From an uncultured bacterium (lineage in GTDB: Bacteria > Bacillota > Clostridia > Lachnospirales > Lachnospiraceae), in contig CAMWLE010000003.1 of assembly GCA_947175015.1 (NCBI GenBank), forward strand, positions 20,888 to 84,887: a stretch of DNA of 64,000 nucleotides, read 5' to 3'. The translations under genes were made by a program, and so were the position numbers. Below, piece by piece: positions 10,581 to 20,754 of this stretch (the first letter of the stretch is position 1; every line of letters starts with the position of its first letter). The notes below the pieces were generated by a model, which was not told the origin of the DNA, ran no database searches, and was given only the letters and a program-made list of their open reading frames with translations.

Positions 10581-13500
10581 GTGACGGAAAATCTTGACAG
10601 GAGCAGAACGGAATACTCCGCAAGAAATACCACTGTGGCTATGGCGGCAAGGGTTGTGGCTATCTTGGCGGGATACTTTACCAGAGTGATATTTACGCAT
10701 ACGCTCAGTGAGGATTATGTAGGAATCAACGGATTATTTACGGATATTTTGAATGTGCTGGCACTTTCGGAATTAGGAGTGGGAACAGCAATTACGTATG
10801 CTCTTTATAAGCCTGTTTCGGAAAGAGATGTGGAAAAACAGAAGTCTCTGATGAGGATGTATCGGCAGTTTTACAGAATTGTGGCGGCCATTGTACTTGG
10901 GGGCGGGCTGCTTGTGATTCCGTTTATGGATGTGCTGATCAGAAACCAGACGCAGGTGGAACATTTGACAGTGATTTACCTGATGTATTTATTGAATTCC
11001 GTATTATCGTATCTGTTGATTTATAAGAGAACTTTGATAGATGCACATCAGCTCAGTTATATCGGGGTAATGTACCAGACAGTGTTTTTGCTGATACAGA
11101 ATGTGGTACAGGTTTTGATTCTGCTATGTACACGAAATTTCTTCCTCTTCGTGTCTGTGATGATTTTCTGCACTGTGGCCAATAATATCTGTATTTCCCG
11201 GAAGGCAGACAGGCTGTATCCCTATTTAAAAGAAAGAGAAGTGCAGGTGCTTCCCAGGGGAGAGAAGCAGTCTATCTATCAGAATATCCGGGCCATGCTG
11301 ATGCATAAAATCGGCAATGTCATTGTGAGTAACACAGATAATCTGTTGCTGTCATCTCTGGTGGGGATTGTCAGTGCCAGCAAATATTCCAATTATTTCC
11401 TGATAATCGGTTCTGTGCGTCAGGTGTTGAATCAGATGTTTCAGGGAATTACTGCCAGTGTGGGTAACTTGGGAGTGGAAGAGAGCAGAGAGCGGATTAG
11501 GAAGATTTTCGAGGCTTCTTTCTTCATGGGGCAATGGATGTTTGGGTTGGCAGCCATTTGTCTGTTTGCGCTGGTTGACATTTTTGTTGAGATTAGTTTT
11601 GGTGCCCAATATGTGTTTTCGCGGGATGTCACATTGATATTGTGTCTGAATTTTTATCTCACGGGAATGAGACAGGCAGTTTTGGTATTCAGGGATTCTA
11701 TGGGATTGTTTCGGTATGACAGGTATAAGTCGTTGGCAGAGGCGGCGATCAATTTAGCAGTATCCATTGTATTGGGGCAGAGATTGGGGGTTTTGGGGAT
11801 TTTCCTGGGAACTATGGTCAGTACGGTCACGACATCTTTATGGGTGGAGCCTTATATGCTGTATAAGCATTGGCTGAAAGTATCTTCAAAAAGTTATTTT
11901 CTGCGTTATGCTTTGTATGCCGGGGTGACTTTTTTGCTGTGGATGGGAGAAGATTGGCTGTGCCGGTATATAGTGAATTATTTCATAGTTGGCCAGAATG
12001 GTGCAATTGCTTCCAATAGAATAGTTGCCAATGGGATAGCTGTCAATGGAATAGTTGCCAATGAAATGGTATCAAATGGTATTATGGCTTCAAATGGCAT
12101 CTTGGGAACAAGTAATGTATTAAGGCAATGCAGTACAGTGACACTATGGAAGATATGTTGTCTAAGGTTGGCGGTTTGTTTCGTCATTACCAATCTGGCG
12201 TATTTTCTGCTTTATCACCGGACGAAGGAATTTCGCCTGCTGGTGCATAAGGGTTATGGCATTCTGCAACAGAAGTTACATCAGGGAGGAGGCAGTTCCA
12301 TTGCTGAGAATCCCGAAAAAGTCATGGAGAATTGTTTAGCGGAAGGCGAGAAAGCAGTAACAGAAGAGGATTTCCATAAGACGATAAACTCTTCGTGGGA
12401 TAAAAACAGGGAGAAAGAACGTTGTGCATATAAAGCGGAATTCACGCCGGAAGGGGATTTCCTGCTGTTTTTGCTTCGGGGGAACTCGTTATTTCAGGAA
12501 TCATTAAACGAACGTTTGGTGGATTGGGAAAAGTTTGCGGTTATGGCACAGCGACATGGAGTATTACCACTTCTATACGATCCCATCGCTGCGCCGCAGA
12601 TGAGTGGTATTGCAAGAGAGAGTAATGCTGATAGTTTTATTCCCGAAGAAATACGATATAAAACCATGGCAGCGGCGCGAAAAACAGTTATGCAGAGCTA
12701 TCGTTTGCTTTTCTTATGCAAATATTTAATTCACAGGCTGGAAGAAGCGGACATTCCTGTTATTTTATTGAAAGGTGTGGGTACGGCTTCTTATTATCCG
12801 GTGCCGGAATTACGAAAATCCGGAGATGTGGATTTGCTTCTGACAGATCCGGAAAAGCTGGAAGCAGCGTGTGAAGTGTTGGAGACATGTGGTTGTAAGA
12901 TACAGGAGAAGCAGTTGGCATTACATCATATAGTACTTATTTCTGGAGAGAGAATTGCCGTTGAGCTTCATACTATGATGGCAGAACCTTTTGATAATAA
13001 CCGAATGAATAGATATTTACAGGGAAAGCTTGCCGAATGTCAGACACACACGGTAAGGGCGGATGTGATGGGGGTGACATTGCCTATTTTGGCACCGGGT
13101 TATCATGCCTATGAGCTTTTGATTCATATGCTGCAGCATTTTCTTCGGGCAGGTTTCGGATTGAAACTTTTATATGATTGGGTAATGTTCTGGAATCATG
13201 AGGTGGATATATCGGAGAAAGAGCAGTATCTTGTACTTGTGGAAGAAAGTGGGATTAAAGGATTTTCAGATATGGTGACTTCAGTTTGTTGTAAATATTT
13301 GGGACTTCCGTGGGAAAAGGTGCGGTGGATGAGGATTGGTACAGAAGAAGCGGCCATACAGGAGTTTATGGCAGATGTTTTAGCGGCAGAGGAGTTTGGC
13401 AGATCGGAATCAAAACGTATGGTGTCCTTACGCAATGGAGGAGTGTCCGGATATGTCAGAGAATTTCAGCATCAAATGTATCTGAATTTTCCCAGAGCCA

Positions 13501-13658
13501 GTAGATATTTTCTATGTTGGCCTATATTATGGTCTATTACATTATTTCGATTTTTGTATAATAACCACAAAATTCGGAAAGTTTCCTGCCAGTCTATTCT
13601 GAAAAGCGCCGGCCAGAGAGGGCGCCTGATTCAGAAGATGAAACTTTGGAAACTATGA
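10581..13658 (+). CDS. Fusion: Wzx-like polysaccharide flippase (N-term) + uncharacterised nucleotidyltransferase (NTP_transf_5-like, C-term)
   Basis: N-term polytopic RVVAILAGYFTRVIFTHTLSEDYVGINGLFTDILNVLALSELGVGTAITYALYKP; C-term DIPVILLKGVGTASYYPVPELRKSGDVDLLLTDPEKL. Confidence 0.85.
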   Translation: MTENLDRSRTEYSARNTTVAMAARVVAILAGYFTRVIFTHTLSEDYVGINGLFTDILNVLALSELGVGTAITYALYKPVSERDVEKQKSLMRMYRQFYRIVAAIVLGGGLLVIPFMDVLIRNQTQVEHLTVIYLMYLLNSVLSYLLIYKRTLIDAHQLSYIGVMYQTVFLLIQNVVQVLILLCTRNFFLFVSVMIFCTVANNICISRKADRLYPYLKEREVQVLPRGEKQSIYQNIRAMLMHKIGNVIVSNTDNLLLSSLVGIVSASKYSNYFLIIGSVRQVLNQMFQGITASVGNLGVEESRERIRKIFEASFFMGQWMFGLAAICLFALVDIFVEISFGAQYVFSRDVTLILCLNFYLTGMRQAVLVFRDSMGLFRYDRYKSLAEAAINLAVSIVLGQRLGVLGIFLGTMVSTVTTSLWVEPYMLYKHWLKVSSKSYFLRYALYAGVTFLLWMGEDWLCRYIVNYFIVGQNGAIASNRIVANGIAVNGIVANEMVSNGIMASNGILGTSNVLRQCSTVTLWKICCLRLAVCFVITNLAYFLLYHRTKEFRLLVHKGYGILQQKLHQGGGSSIAENPEKVMENCLAEGEKAVTEEDFHKTINSSWDKNREKERCAYKAEFTPEGDFLLFLLRGNSLFQESLNERLVDWEKFAVMAQRHGVLPLLYDPIAAPQMSGIARESNADSFIPEEIRYKTMAAARKTVMQSYRLLFLCKYLIHRLEEADIPVILLKGVGTASYYPVPELRKSGDVDLLLTDPEKLEAACEVLETCGCKIQEKQLALHHIVLISGERIAVELHTMMAEPFDNNRMNRYLQGKLAECQTHTVRADVMGVTLPILAPGYHAYELLIHMLQHFLRAGFGLKLLYDWVMFWNHEVDISEKEQYLVLVEESGIKGFSDMVTSVCCKYLGLPWEKVRWMRIGTEEAAIQEFMADVLAAEEFGRSESKRMVSLRNGGVSGYVREFQHQMYLNFPRASRYFLCWPILWSITLFRFLYNNHKIRKVSCQSILKSAGQRGRLIQKMKLWKL
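11998..12110 (+). repeat. Degenerate ~15-nt in-frame repeat (VANGI-type pentapeptides) in the flippase
   Basis: NGAIASNRIVANGIAVNGIVANEMVSNGIMASNGI. Confidence 0.8.
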
Positions 13659-13772
13659 AGCGAGAGAATTCTGGTCAGATGCAGAACTGGAATATAAAAG
13701 AGCAACTGTCCGAAAATTATTCCCTGGCATGGGCTTGCGGGCAGTTGCGGAATTGGAATAGGAGAAAAAGGG

Positions 13773-14603
13773 ATGGATAGAAAAGCAGTTGCCAGAGAAA
13801 CAGTAGATATAATGGAAAAGGGATATTATGAGACAGAGGGAAGCAGAATTTTCATAGGAGAACTTCAGGAGCGTTCCATGAAGGGAAGTTTTCTTATGAC
13901 ACCCACACAGGGGGAGGCGTTATTAGAAGAATGTGAAAAATATACGAATCATTGCACCGGCGTTCAGAAAACGACCATTATTCAGACTTGGAATTGTTCT
14001 ACGGTGGATGCGCTTTTGCGGTTGGCGGCAGAGGAGAAGAAGGAGACAGGCATTCTGAATTTTGCCAGTGCGAAAAATCCGGGGGGCGGTTTTCTCAACG
14101 GAGCCATGGCACAGGAGGAAAGCATTGCGGCTTCCAGTTGCCTATATAAAACGCTGCTCCTGCATGAGGAGTATTATCGTAAGAATCGTGCCTGTGGTAC
14201 TATGATGTATACCAATCATGCAATTTATTCGCCGGAAGTGGTATTCTTCCGGGATGGAAAATTCAGGCTGCTGAAAGAACCTGTGACGGCATCTGTACTG
14301 ACACTGCCGGCAGTGAATATGGGTCAGGTAATGCTGCGAGGCGAGGATGTGGAACAGGCGGAGCAAGTGATGAAGCGGCGGATGAAACTGTCATTGGCTA
14401 TTTTTGCAAGACAGGAATGTAAATGTTTGATCCTGGGGGCCTATGGGTGCGGCGTATTTCGCAATGATCCGAAGAAAATTGCAAAGTGGTGGCAGGAACT
14501 TTTGAAGGATTCTTTTGCTGATACATTTGAAACCGTTGTATTTGCTGTTCTGGACAATTCTTCCTCCCAGGCTTGCATCAAAGCATTTCAGGAAATATTC
14601 TGA
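13773..14603 (+). CDS. TIGR02452 family / microbial-type poly(ADP-ribose) glycohydrolase
   Basis: LNFASAKNPGGGFLNGAMAQEESIAASSCLYKTLL: GGG-X-QEE PARG signature; ILGAYGCGVFRNDPKKIAKWWQELL. Confidence 0.9.
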   Translation: MDRKAVARETVDIMEKGYYETEGSRIFIGELQERSMKGSFLMTPTQGEALLEECEKYTNHCTGVQKTTIIQTWNCSTVDALLRLAAEEKKETGILNFASAKNPGGGFLNGAMAQEESIAASSCLYKTLLLHEEYYRKNRACGTMMYTNHAIYSPEVVFFRDGKFRLLKEPVTASVLTLPAVNMGQVMLRGEDVEQAEQVMKRRMKLSLAIFARQECKCLILGAYGCGVFRNDPKKIAKWWQELLKDSFADTFETVVFAVLDNSSSQACIKAFQEIF

Positions 14604-14668
14604 TACAAGCGGGGGATAAGATTCGGAAGGAAATGTGATATCATGCGCAAAATTGGTTGAAAAAAGCA

Positions 14669-16693
14669 TTAGGAAACACTGCTGTTTTGCAGCATCAGGC
14701 TCAGTATGGTTACACTATAACCGGGCAGCGTTAATTCTGGAAGACCAGAGGGCAGCAGGGTCAGCGTTCTTACGGCGGGATATACATTTGTGGGCTGAGC
14801 ATGGGAGTTGACTGCATTTAATTCCGCTGACAGTTCATGTAGTGTGCACTCGATGATGGGTCTGTCAGTGTGAATGCTTATATTTGCCGTATGCTCTGAC
14901 AAATTAATCAGTTTTACGTACAGGTGGTTTCCATCTTCCGATAGGGTGGAAGAATATGTACCTGTGAAGGTGCCGACCAACTTTGTTTCTACAAAAGAGG
15001 TTCCTACATGGTTGGAGAATAATTGCTGTACATAATAGCTGGGTGTTCCATACACACTGTCATTGTCAAACCAGATCAGGTTGGGCTGCCATTGTTGGTG
15101 GCCGGATCTTGCGAAGAGGGGAGCATAACATGCCATAACCACATGATCAGCGTTCTTTTCAAGACCGGTGAGGAAGGCGGCTTCACAAAGAGCGGCGTAC
15201 CAGTTGCTTTCGCGTTTCTCTACCTGTTTGCAGGTATGGGCGGCATATTCTCCGGCAAATACTTTGGGAAGTGATCTGTCATAATTGTCGTATCTGCATA
15301 TATTTTCCAGAAACCATTCCGGGGATTTGTAAAAATGTTCATCCACCGCATATGCTTTGTCTTTGTTGGCGTTCAGCCAGGCATAGGCAGTATCAAAGTC
15401 CTCGCCATCGGAAGTCCAGCCTGCGGATGTGATCAGTTTTATCTCAGGATATTTGTCTGAGATGGCTTTTTGAAAGGCTTCATAGCGTTCAAAGTATACA
15501 TCACCCCACTGTTCGTTGCCAATACCGATATATTCCAGACCAAAAGGAGCAGGATGGCCCATTTCGGCACGAATCCGTCCCCATGAACTGTCAGGAGAAC
15601 CGTTGGCAAACTCGATGAGGTCCATAACATCCTGAATCCATTGATTCAACTGATCCATGTCAACCAAAAGTCCTTCATGCCATTGGCAGGTCATACCGGC
15701 GTTGACAACAGGGATGGGTTTGGCGCCGATATCTTCACAGAGCTGAAAATATTCATAAAATCCCAAACCATAGGATTGGAAGTAATCTTCGGAAGAACGG
15801 CCGTTTAACTGATATTGTTCCACTTGCCAGCGGTTCCAGTTGGTACGGCGTTGGGTCAGGTCTCCTATGGTATCTTTCCAGTTGTACATATTTTCAAAGC
15901 TGCGCCCTTCTACGATACAGCCTCCCGGGAAGCGCATAAATTTGGGGGAGAGTGCCTGAAGCATTTGGGCGAGATCATTTCGCATACCGTTTTTACGTTG
16001 GAGAAAGGTATCCACAGGAAACAGGGAAATCATGTCAAGATCTACGGTTCCTTCTTTTCCCAGCAGGATTTCAGGGTAGACATATTTGCAATCCCCGGAA
16101 GAGATAAGGGTCATGGTATATTTTGTCCAGCCACGTCCAGTCCGCACTAATGAAAGCTTTTTTTCGCAGTAGAGATTGCCTTCCCTGTCTGTCAGCCGAA
16201 TGTGCAATGACATGGGTGAGGCATTCCTGGCATAGCAGGAGAAGCAGAATTCCATTCCATCTCTGACTGCAAGACCTTCCTGGCAGAAGCCAAGGTTGCG
16301 AATGCCGCTGTGAGCCTCGCCTGTCAGTCTGGCATAGTTGCTATGGGCGTGGCTTAAAGGGAATTTGGTGTTTATGGAAAAATTGCAGTCGCCTATGGTT
16401 TCCCAGCAAAGCTTTCGCAGGTCAGCCCATTCCTTTCCGTTATCATTGTCTTTCAGGTCGTAATTTTTCTTATTGTCGTAATCGTTATTATTGCTGCAAT
16501 ATTCTTTCTTGTCACAATTTTTATTTGGGCTGCAAACTTTATTTCTGTCATAATATTCAAAAGAGCGGTTGGCAATCAGTTCTGCATACAGACCGCCATC
16601 GCCGGCATAATTGATATCTTCAAAAAAAATGCCATAAAGAATGGGACTGACGGAAGAGAGTTTATTTGATGTATTGATTTTTATCTCTGTCAT
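14669..16693 (-). CDS. GH51 alpha-L-arabinofuranosidase with N/D/K-rich insert (~16433-16543)
   Basis: SPILYGIFFEDINYAGDGGLYAELIANRSFEYYD...RFPGGCIVEG...YIGIGNEQWG...FAGEYAAHT; start at internal ATG (MTEIKIN). Confidence 0.9.
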   Translation of the reverse strand: MTEIKINTSNKLSSVSPILYGIFFEDINYAGDGGLYAELIANRSFEYYDRNKVCSPNKNCDKKEYCSNNNDYDNKKNYDLKDNDNGKEWADLRKLCWETIGDCNFSINTKFPLSHAHSNYARLTGEAHSGIRNLGFCQEGLAVRDGMEFCFSCYARNASPMSLHIRLTDREGNLYCEKKLSLVRTGRGWTKYTMTLISSGDCKYVYPEILLGKEGTVDLDMISLFPVDTFLQRKNGMRNDLAQMLQALSPKFMRFPGGCIVEGRSFENMYNWKDTIGDLTQRRTNWNRWQVEQYQLNGRSSEDYFQSYGLGFYEYFQLCEDIGAKPIPVVNAGMTCQWHEGLLVDMDQLNQWIQDVMDLIEFANGSPDSSWGRIRAEMGHPAPFGLEYIGIGNEQWGDVYFERYEAFQKAISDKYPEIKLITSAGWTSDGEDFDTAYAWLNANKDKAYAVDEHFYKSPEWFLENICRYDNYDRSLPKVFAGEYAAHTCKQVEKRESNWYAALCEAAFLTGLEKNADHVVMACYAPLFARSGHQQWQPNLIWFDNDSVYGTPSYYVQQLFSNHVGTSFVETKLVGTFTGTYSSTLSEDGNHLYVKLINLSEHTANISIHTDRPIIECTLHELSAELNAVNSHAQPTNVYPAVRTLTLLPSGLPELTLPGYSVTILSLMLQNSSVS

Positions 16694-16909
16694 GGGCGTT
16701 TTATCCTTTCCTGGTTGTTTTTTTGTGCCTGTCATGCCATACACGATGGCCTGGCAATATGGCAATAAATGCAAGTTTTTCAGAAAAATAATATTGATTA
16801 TACCAATTTAGGGTAATATGGTCAATTGTGATTTGGCATTTTGCTCTGGTGAATTAAAAAATATACAAAGAATTTTATAAATTTCCTGTAATTTTAGTCA
16901 GACTTGTGT

Positions 16910-16915
16910 TATACT
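16910..16915 (+). promoter_or_regulatory. Extended -10 (TGtTATACT) ahead of the PocR-domain gene
   Basis: gacttgTGTTATACTgaatgc 33 nt upstream of the ATG; weak -35. Confidence 0.45.
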
Positions 16916-16948
16916 GAATGCAACAGCAAATAAATTGGAGGTTAGACT

Positions 16949-17722
16949 ATGAATATCAAAGATTTCACTGATATGGAACAATTTGAGAGAATTATGTCGA
17001 ACTGGGCGGAAGCTACCGGTCTCGCAACTGTGGCGGTGGGTATGGATGGAAAGTATATTTCGGAATGCTACAATTTCACGGATTTTTGTATTAAGCTTAC
17101 AAGAGGAAGCAGTAAGGGTTGTGCCAGATGTGAAAAGTGTGACAGGGAGGGAGAAGGTGTGTACCATTGTCATGCAGGTTTGATTGATTTTGGTCTGCCT
17201 TTAATGGTGAATGGTGAGAAAGTCGGTTCGGTGATCGGCGGACAGGTGCTTCCTGAAGAGCCTGATGATGAGAAATTCCGTGAGGTGGCAAGGGAGATTG
17301 GGGTTGATGAGAATCAGTACATAGAGGCACTGCATAGGGTGAATGTGCGTACAGAGAGTGCAATTCGGGCTTCTGCCGGACTTTTGGGCGAGGTGTTAAA
17401 TAATTTTATCAATGCGGAATATTCGAAGAAAGTAAACGGCGTTATCATTGATAAGCTTTCCAATGGTGTGACTGCAACACATGCGTTGTTGGAACAAATC
17501 ACTCTTAAGACCGCAGAATTGAAGGCACTGCAGAATAAGCAGAAGATATTGGCACTGAATGCCAGTATTGAAGCAGCCAGGGCAGGCGGCGGACAGGGAG
17601 CAGGATTTGCGGTTGTGGCAAAGGAAGTAGGGAAGCTTTCCGAGCAGAGTACTCTGGTGAATAAGGATATCGAAGAGATTGTCAAGAAGCTTTCCGAGGC
17701 AGTGGAAGCGATGCGGGAATGA
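16949..17722 (+). CDS. Soluble PocR-domain protein with truncated MCP signalling domain
   Basis: N-term PocR sensory domain (SSKGCARCEKCDREGEGVYHCHAGLIDFGLPLMVNGEKVGSVIGGQVL), C-term LNASIEAARAGGGQGAGFAVVAKEVGKLSEQS (MCP hairpin tip); no TM. Confidence 0.85.
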   Translation: MNIKDFTDMEQFERIMSNWAEATGLATVAVGMDGKYISECYNFTDFCIKLTRGSSKGCARCEKCDREGEGVYHCHAGLIDFGLPLMVNGEKVGSVIGGQVLPEEPDDEKFREVAREIGVDENQYIEALHRVNVRTESAIRASAGLLGEVLNNFINAEYSKKVNGVIIDKLSNGVTATHALLEQITLKTAELKALQNKQKILALNASIEAARAGGGQGAGFAVVAKEVGKLSEQSTLVNKDIEEIVKKLSEAVEAMRE

Positions 17723-17777
17723 TGAGTGAGGGCTGAGTTCATTTGGTATTGAAAAGGAAGAAGGAGAAAGACAGAAA

Positions 17778-19175
17778 ATGAATCCATATTATCTTGCAAT
17801 TGATATTGGAGCATCCAGCGGACGTCATATTTTAGGGCATCTTGAGGATGGAAAGATGGTGCTGGAAGAGGTTCATCGTTTTCCTAACGGAATGGTGGAA
17901 AAGGATGGGGAGAACATATGGGATGTAGATGAGTTGTTTGCGCAGATTAAGCTGGGAATGAAAAAGTGTGCGGAGTTAGGCAAAATTCCCGTCAGTGTGG
18001 GGGTAGATACCTGGGGGGTGGATTTTGTTCTGTTGGATGAAAACAATCAGCGCATCGGCAATGCTGTGGCATACAGGGACGGTCGTACCAAGGGCATGGA
18101 TGAGGAAGTATATAAGATTATTTCTGAAGATGATCTTTATGCCAGAACAGGAATCCAGAAAGCAATATTTAATACAATTTATCAATTGATGGCGTTAAAG
18201 GTGAAGAAACCCGAGCAGTTGCAGAAGGCAAAGACAATGCTGATGATGCCGGACTATTTTCATTATATGCTTTCCGGAGCGGCAGCGACGGAATATACCA
18301 ATGCAACCACGGGACAGTTGGTTAGCCCTGAGACGAAGGATTGGGACAGGGAACTGATTGAGAAACTGGGTTACCCGCAGGAGATTTTCCAGGAGTTGGT
18401 GCAGCCGGGAGCAGTGTTGGGTGAATTGACGAAGGAAGTGCAGAAGGAAGTGGGATATAGTTGTGAGGTAGTAGTACCTGCAACGCATGATACCGGTTCT
18501 GCGGTAATTGCGGTACCTACGGACAGTGATGCCGCTCTGTACATTAGTTCCGGTACATGGTCGCTTATGGGGACAGAGCTTTTTCAGGCGAATTGTTCAC
18601 CGGAAAGTAAAGCACACAATCTGACAAATGAGGGCGGATATGAATATCGCTTCCGTTATCTGAAAAATATCATGGGATTGTGGATGATTCAGTCTGTGAA
18701 AAAACAAATCGGCGGGGATCTTGGTTTCGGGGAAATCTGTGAGATGGCATCAAAATGTGAGATTGCTTCTATTGTGGATTGCAATGATGATCGCTTCCTT
18801 GCACCGGAGAATATGACGGAAGAGGTGCGCAAAGCCTGCGCGGAATCCGGACAGCAGGTGCCGGAAGGGATTGCGGAGGTTGCCTCTGTGATTTATAACA
18901 GTCTGGCAAAATGTTATGCCAAGACCATTGAGGAATTGGAGGAAATCACCGGGCGGAAGTATGATCGTATTCATATTGTAGGCGGCGGTGCCAATGCGGA
19001 TTATTTGAACAAGCTCACGTCGGAAGCAACAGGACGTTCCGTGTATGCGGGGCCTACGGAGGCCACAGCCATAGGGAATCTGGCAGCACAGATGATGGCG
19101 GCCGGTGCTTTGGCTGATTTGAAGGCAGCCAGGGCATGCGTTTTGCAATCCTTCCCTATCATGAAATATGAATAG
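17778..19175 (+). CDS. rhaB: Rhamnulokinase
   Basis: YYLAIDIGASSGRHILGHLEDGKMVLEEVHRFPNGM...; next to rhaA/rhaD. Confidence 0.93.
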   Translation: MNPYYLAIDIGASSGRHILGHLEDGKMVLEEVHRFPNGMVEKDGENIWDVDELFAQIKLGMKKCAELGKIPVSVGVDTWGVDFVLLDENNQRIGNAVAYRDGRTKGMDEEVYKIISEDDLYARTGIQKAIFNTIYQLMALKVKKPEQLQKAKTMLMMPDYFHYMLSGAAATEYTNATTGQLVSPETKDWDRELIEKLGYPQEIFQELVQPGAVLGELTKEVQKEVGYSCEVVVPATHDTGSAVIAVPTDSDAALYISSGTWSLMGTELFQANCSPESKAHNLTNEGGYEYRFRYLKNIMGLWMIQSVKKQIGGDLGFGEICEMASKCEIASIVDCNDDRFLAPENMTEEVRKACAESGQQVPEGIAEVASVIYNSLAKCYAKTIEELEEITGRKYDRIHIVGGGANADYLNKLTSEATGRSVYAGPTEATAIGNLAAQMMAAGALADLKAARACVLQSFPIMKYE

Positions 19176-19351
19176 ATATCATATAATCATTGTCCATGAT
19201 TCGATATAATATAGTATTATCAATTTATATTTATGATAATATCATTATAAATACCAACTTGATAAACGGTGTGCTTGCTGAAAGCGATGATATGTAGAAA
19301 TCAAACGCCGTTTATATAGAATAAATAAAAAAGAAAGGAAGAAATGAAGAA

Positions 19352-20611
19352 ATGACGAGCAAGGAAAGGTATGAATCTGCGAAAGAAATTTATGCATCCT
19401 ACGGTGTGGATACGGAGGCTGCGATTCAGGCGTGTATGGAGGCTCCGGTTTCCCTTCATTGCTGGCAGGGAGATGATGTGACTGGATTTGACCATGATGG
19501 TCCTTTGACCGGCGGTATCCAGACCACCGGCGATTATCCCGGTAAGGCTAAGACACCGGAGGAGCTGATGAAGGACATGGATAAGGCATTGAGTTTGATG
19601 CCCGGCAAAAAGAAGCTGAACCTGCATGCCAGCTATGCGATTTTTGAGCCCGGTGAGTTCGTGGATCGTGACAAAATCGAGCCGAAACACTTCCAGAAGT
19701 GGGTGGAATTTGCAAAGGAGAGGAATATGGGGATTGATTTTAACCCTACCTTTTTCTCTCATGATAAGGTGAAGGACGGTTTGACATTGTCCAGTCCTGA
19801 TGAAGAGACGAGGAAATTCTGGATCAATCATGGCAAGGCATGCGTGCGTATTTCTGAATATTTTGCCAAGGAGACAGGTGTTCCCTGTGTTATGAATATC
19901 TGGACCGGTGATGGATTCAAAGATGTTCCCGCAGATCGTATGGGACCAAGAATGAGATATAAGGATTCCATTGAACAGATTTTGTCTGAACCGTTTGACA
20001 AGAATTTGGTTAAGCCCTGTGTGGAGTCCAAGGTATTTGGTATTGGAGTAGAAGCCTTTACCGCCGGGAGTGCGGAGTTTACCCTGAGTTTTGCTGCTAC
20101 GCATGATGGTTGTCTGCCTTTGATGGATAACGGGCATTATCATCCCACAGAAGTGGTATCCGATAAGATTCCGGCATTGCTGTGTTTCTATCCGGAGATC
20201 GCATTACATATCACCCGTCCGATTCGTTGGGACAGCGACCATGTGGTGCTCTTTGATGATGAGACCAAGGAAATGGCAAAGGAAATTGTGAGATGTGAGA
20301 ATGGTTTAAAGCGTGTATACATGGCGTTGGACTATTTTGATGCAAGTATCAACCGTGTGTCTGCATGGGCTATGGGATTCCGTAGCTGGCAGAAGGCTCT
20401 GCTTACTGCGCTTTGTACCCCTCATGAACAGCTTAAGAAATTGCAGGATGAGAACAGGATGACAGAGTTGATGGTGGAGCAGGAAGCAGTCAAGACCCTG
20501 CCCTTCGGTGATATCTGGAATGAGTACTGTGAGCGCTGCGGTGTGGTATCCGATAAGGAATTCTATGGCGAAATCAAGAAATATGAGGATGAAGTTCAGC
20601 TCAAGAGGTAG
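19352..20611 (+). CDS. rhaA: L-rhamnose isomerase
   Basis: YGVDTEAAIQACMEAPVSLHCWQGDDVTGFD...; full length 419 aa. Confidence 0.95.
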   Translation: MTSKERYESAKEIYASYGVDTEAAIQACMEAPVSLHCWQGDDVTGFDHDGPLTGGIQTTGDYPGKAKTPEELMKDMDKALSLMPGKKKLNLHASYAIFEPGEFVDRDKIEPKHFQKWVEFAKERNMGIDFNPTFFSHDKVKDGLTLSSPDEETRKFWINHGKACVRISEYFAKETGVPCVMNIWTGDGFKDVPADRMGPRMRYKDSIEQILSEPFDKNLVKPCVESKVFGIGVEAFTAGSAEFTLSFAATHDGCLPLMDNGHYHPTEVVSDKIPALLCFYPEIALHITRPIRWDSDHVVLFDDETKEMAKEIVRCENGLKRVYMALDYFDASINRVSAWAMGFRSWQKALLTALCTPHEQLKKLQDENRMTELMVEQEAVKTLPFGDIWNEYCERCGVVSDKEFYGEIKKYEDEVQLKR

Positions 20612-20677
20612 TAAAATGATTTTTGCATACTGACTTATGACAGCTTTGAAGCAAGGGCTGGATAGTAATGTAGGGAT

Positions 20678-20709
20678 AGTCGGGGGGCCTTGCGGCGCCC
20701 CGATTTTTA
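20678..20709 (+). terminator. Rho-independent terminator-like hairpin between rhaA and rhaD
   Basis: tCGGGGGGCcttgcgGCGCCCCGattttta. Confidence 0.7.
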
Positions 20710-20754
20710 AGTATGACGAGGGTATTTGTGGAATTTTTAGTAGGAGGGATTGGG

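Noticed and set aside
19262-19315. ATAAACGG...CCGTTTAT inverted repeat upstream of rhaA as a riboswitch
   Set aside because: Only 8-bp arms with a 38-nt loop; could be an operator or chance; insufficient support.
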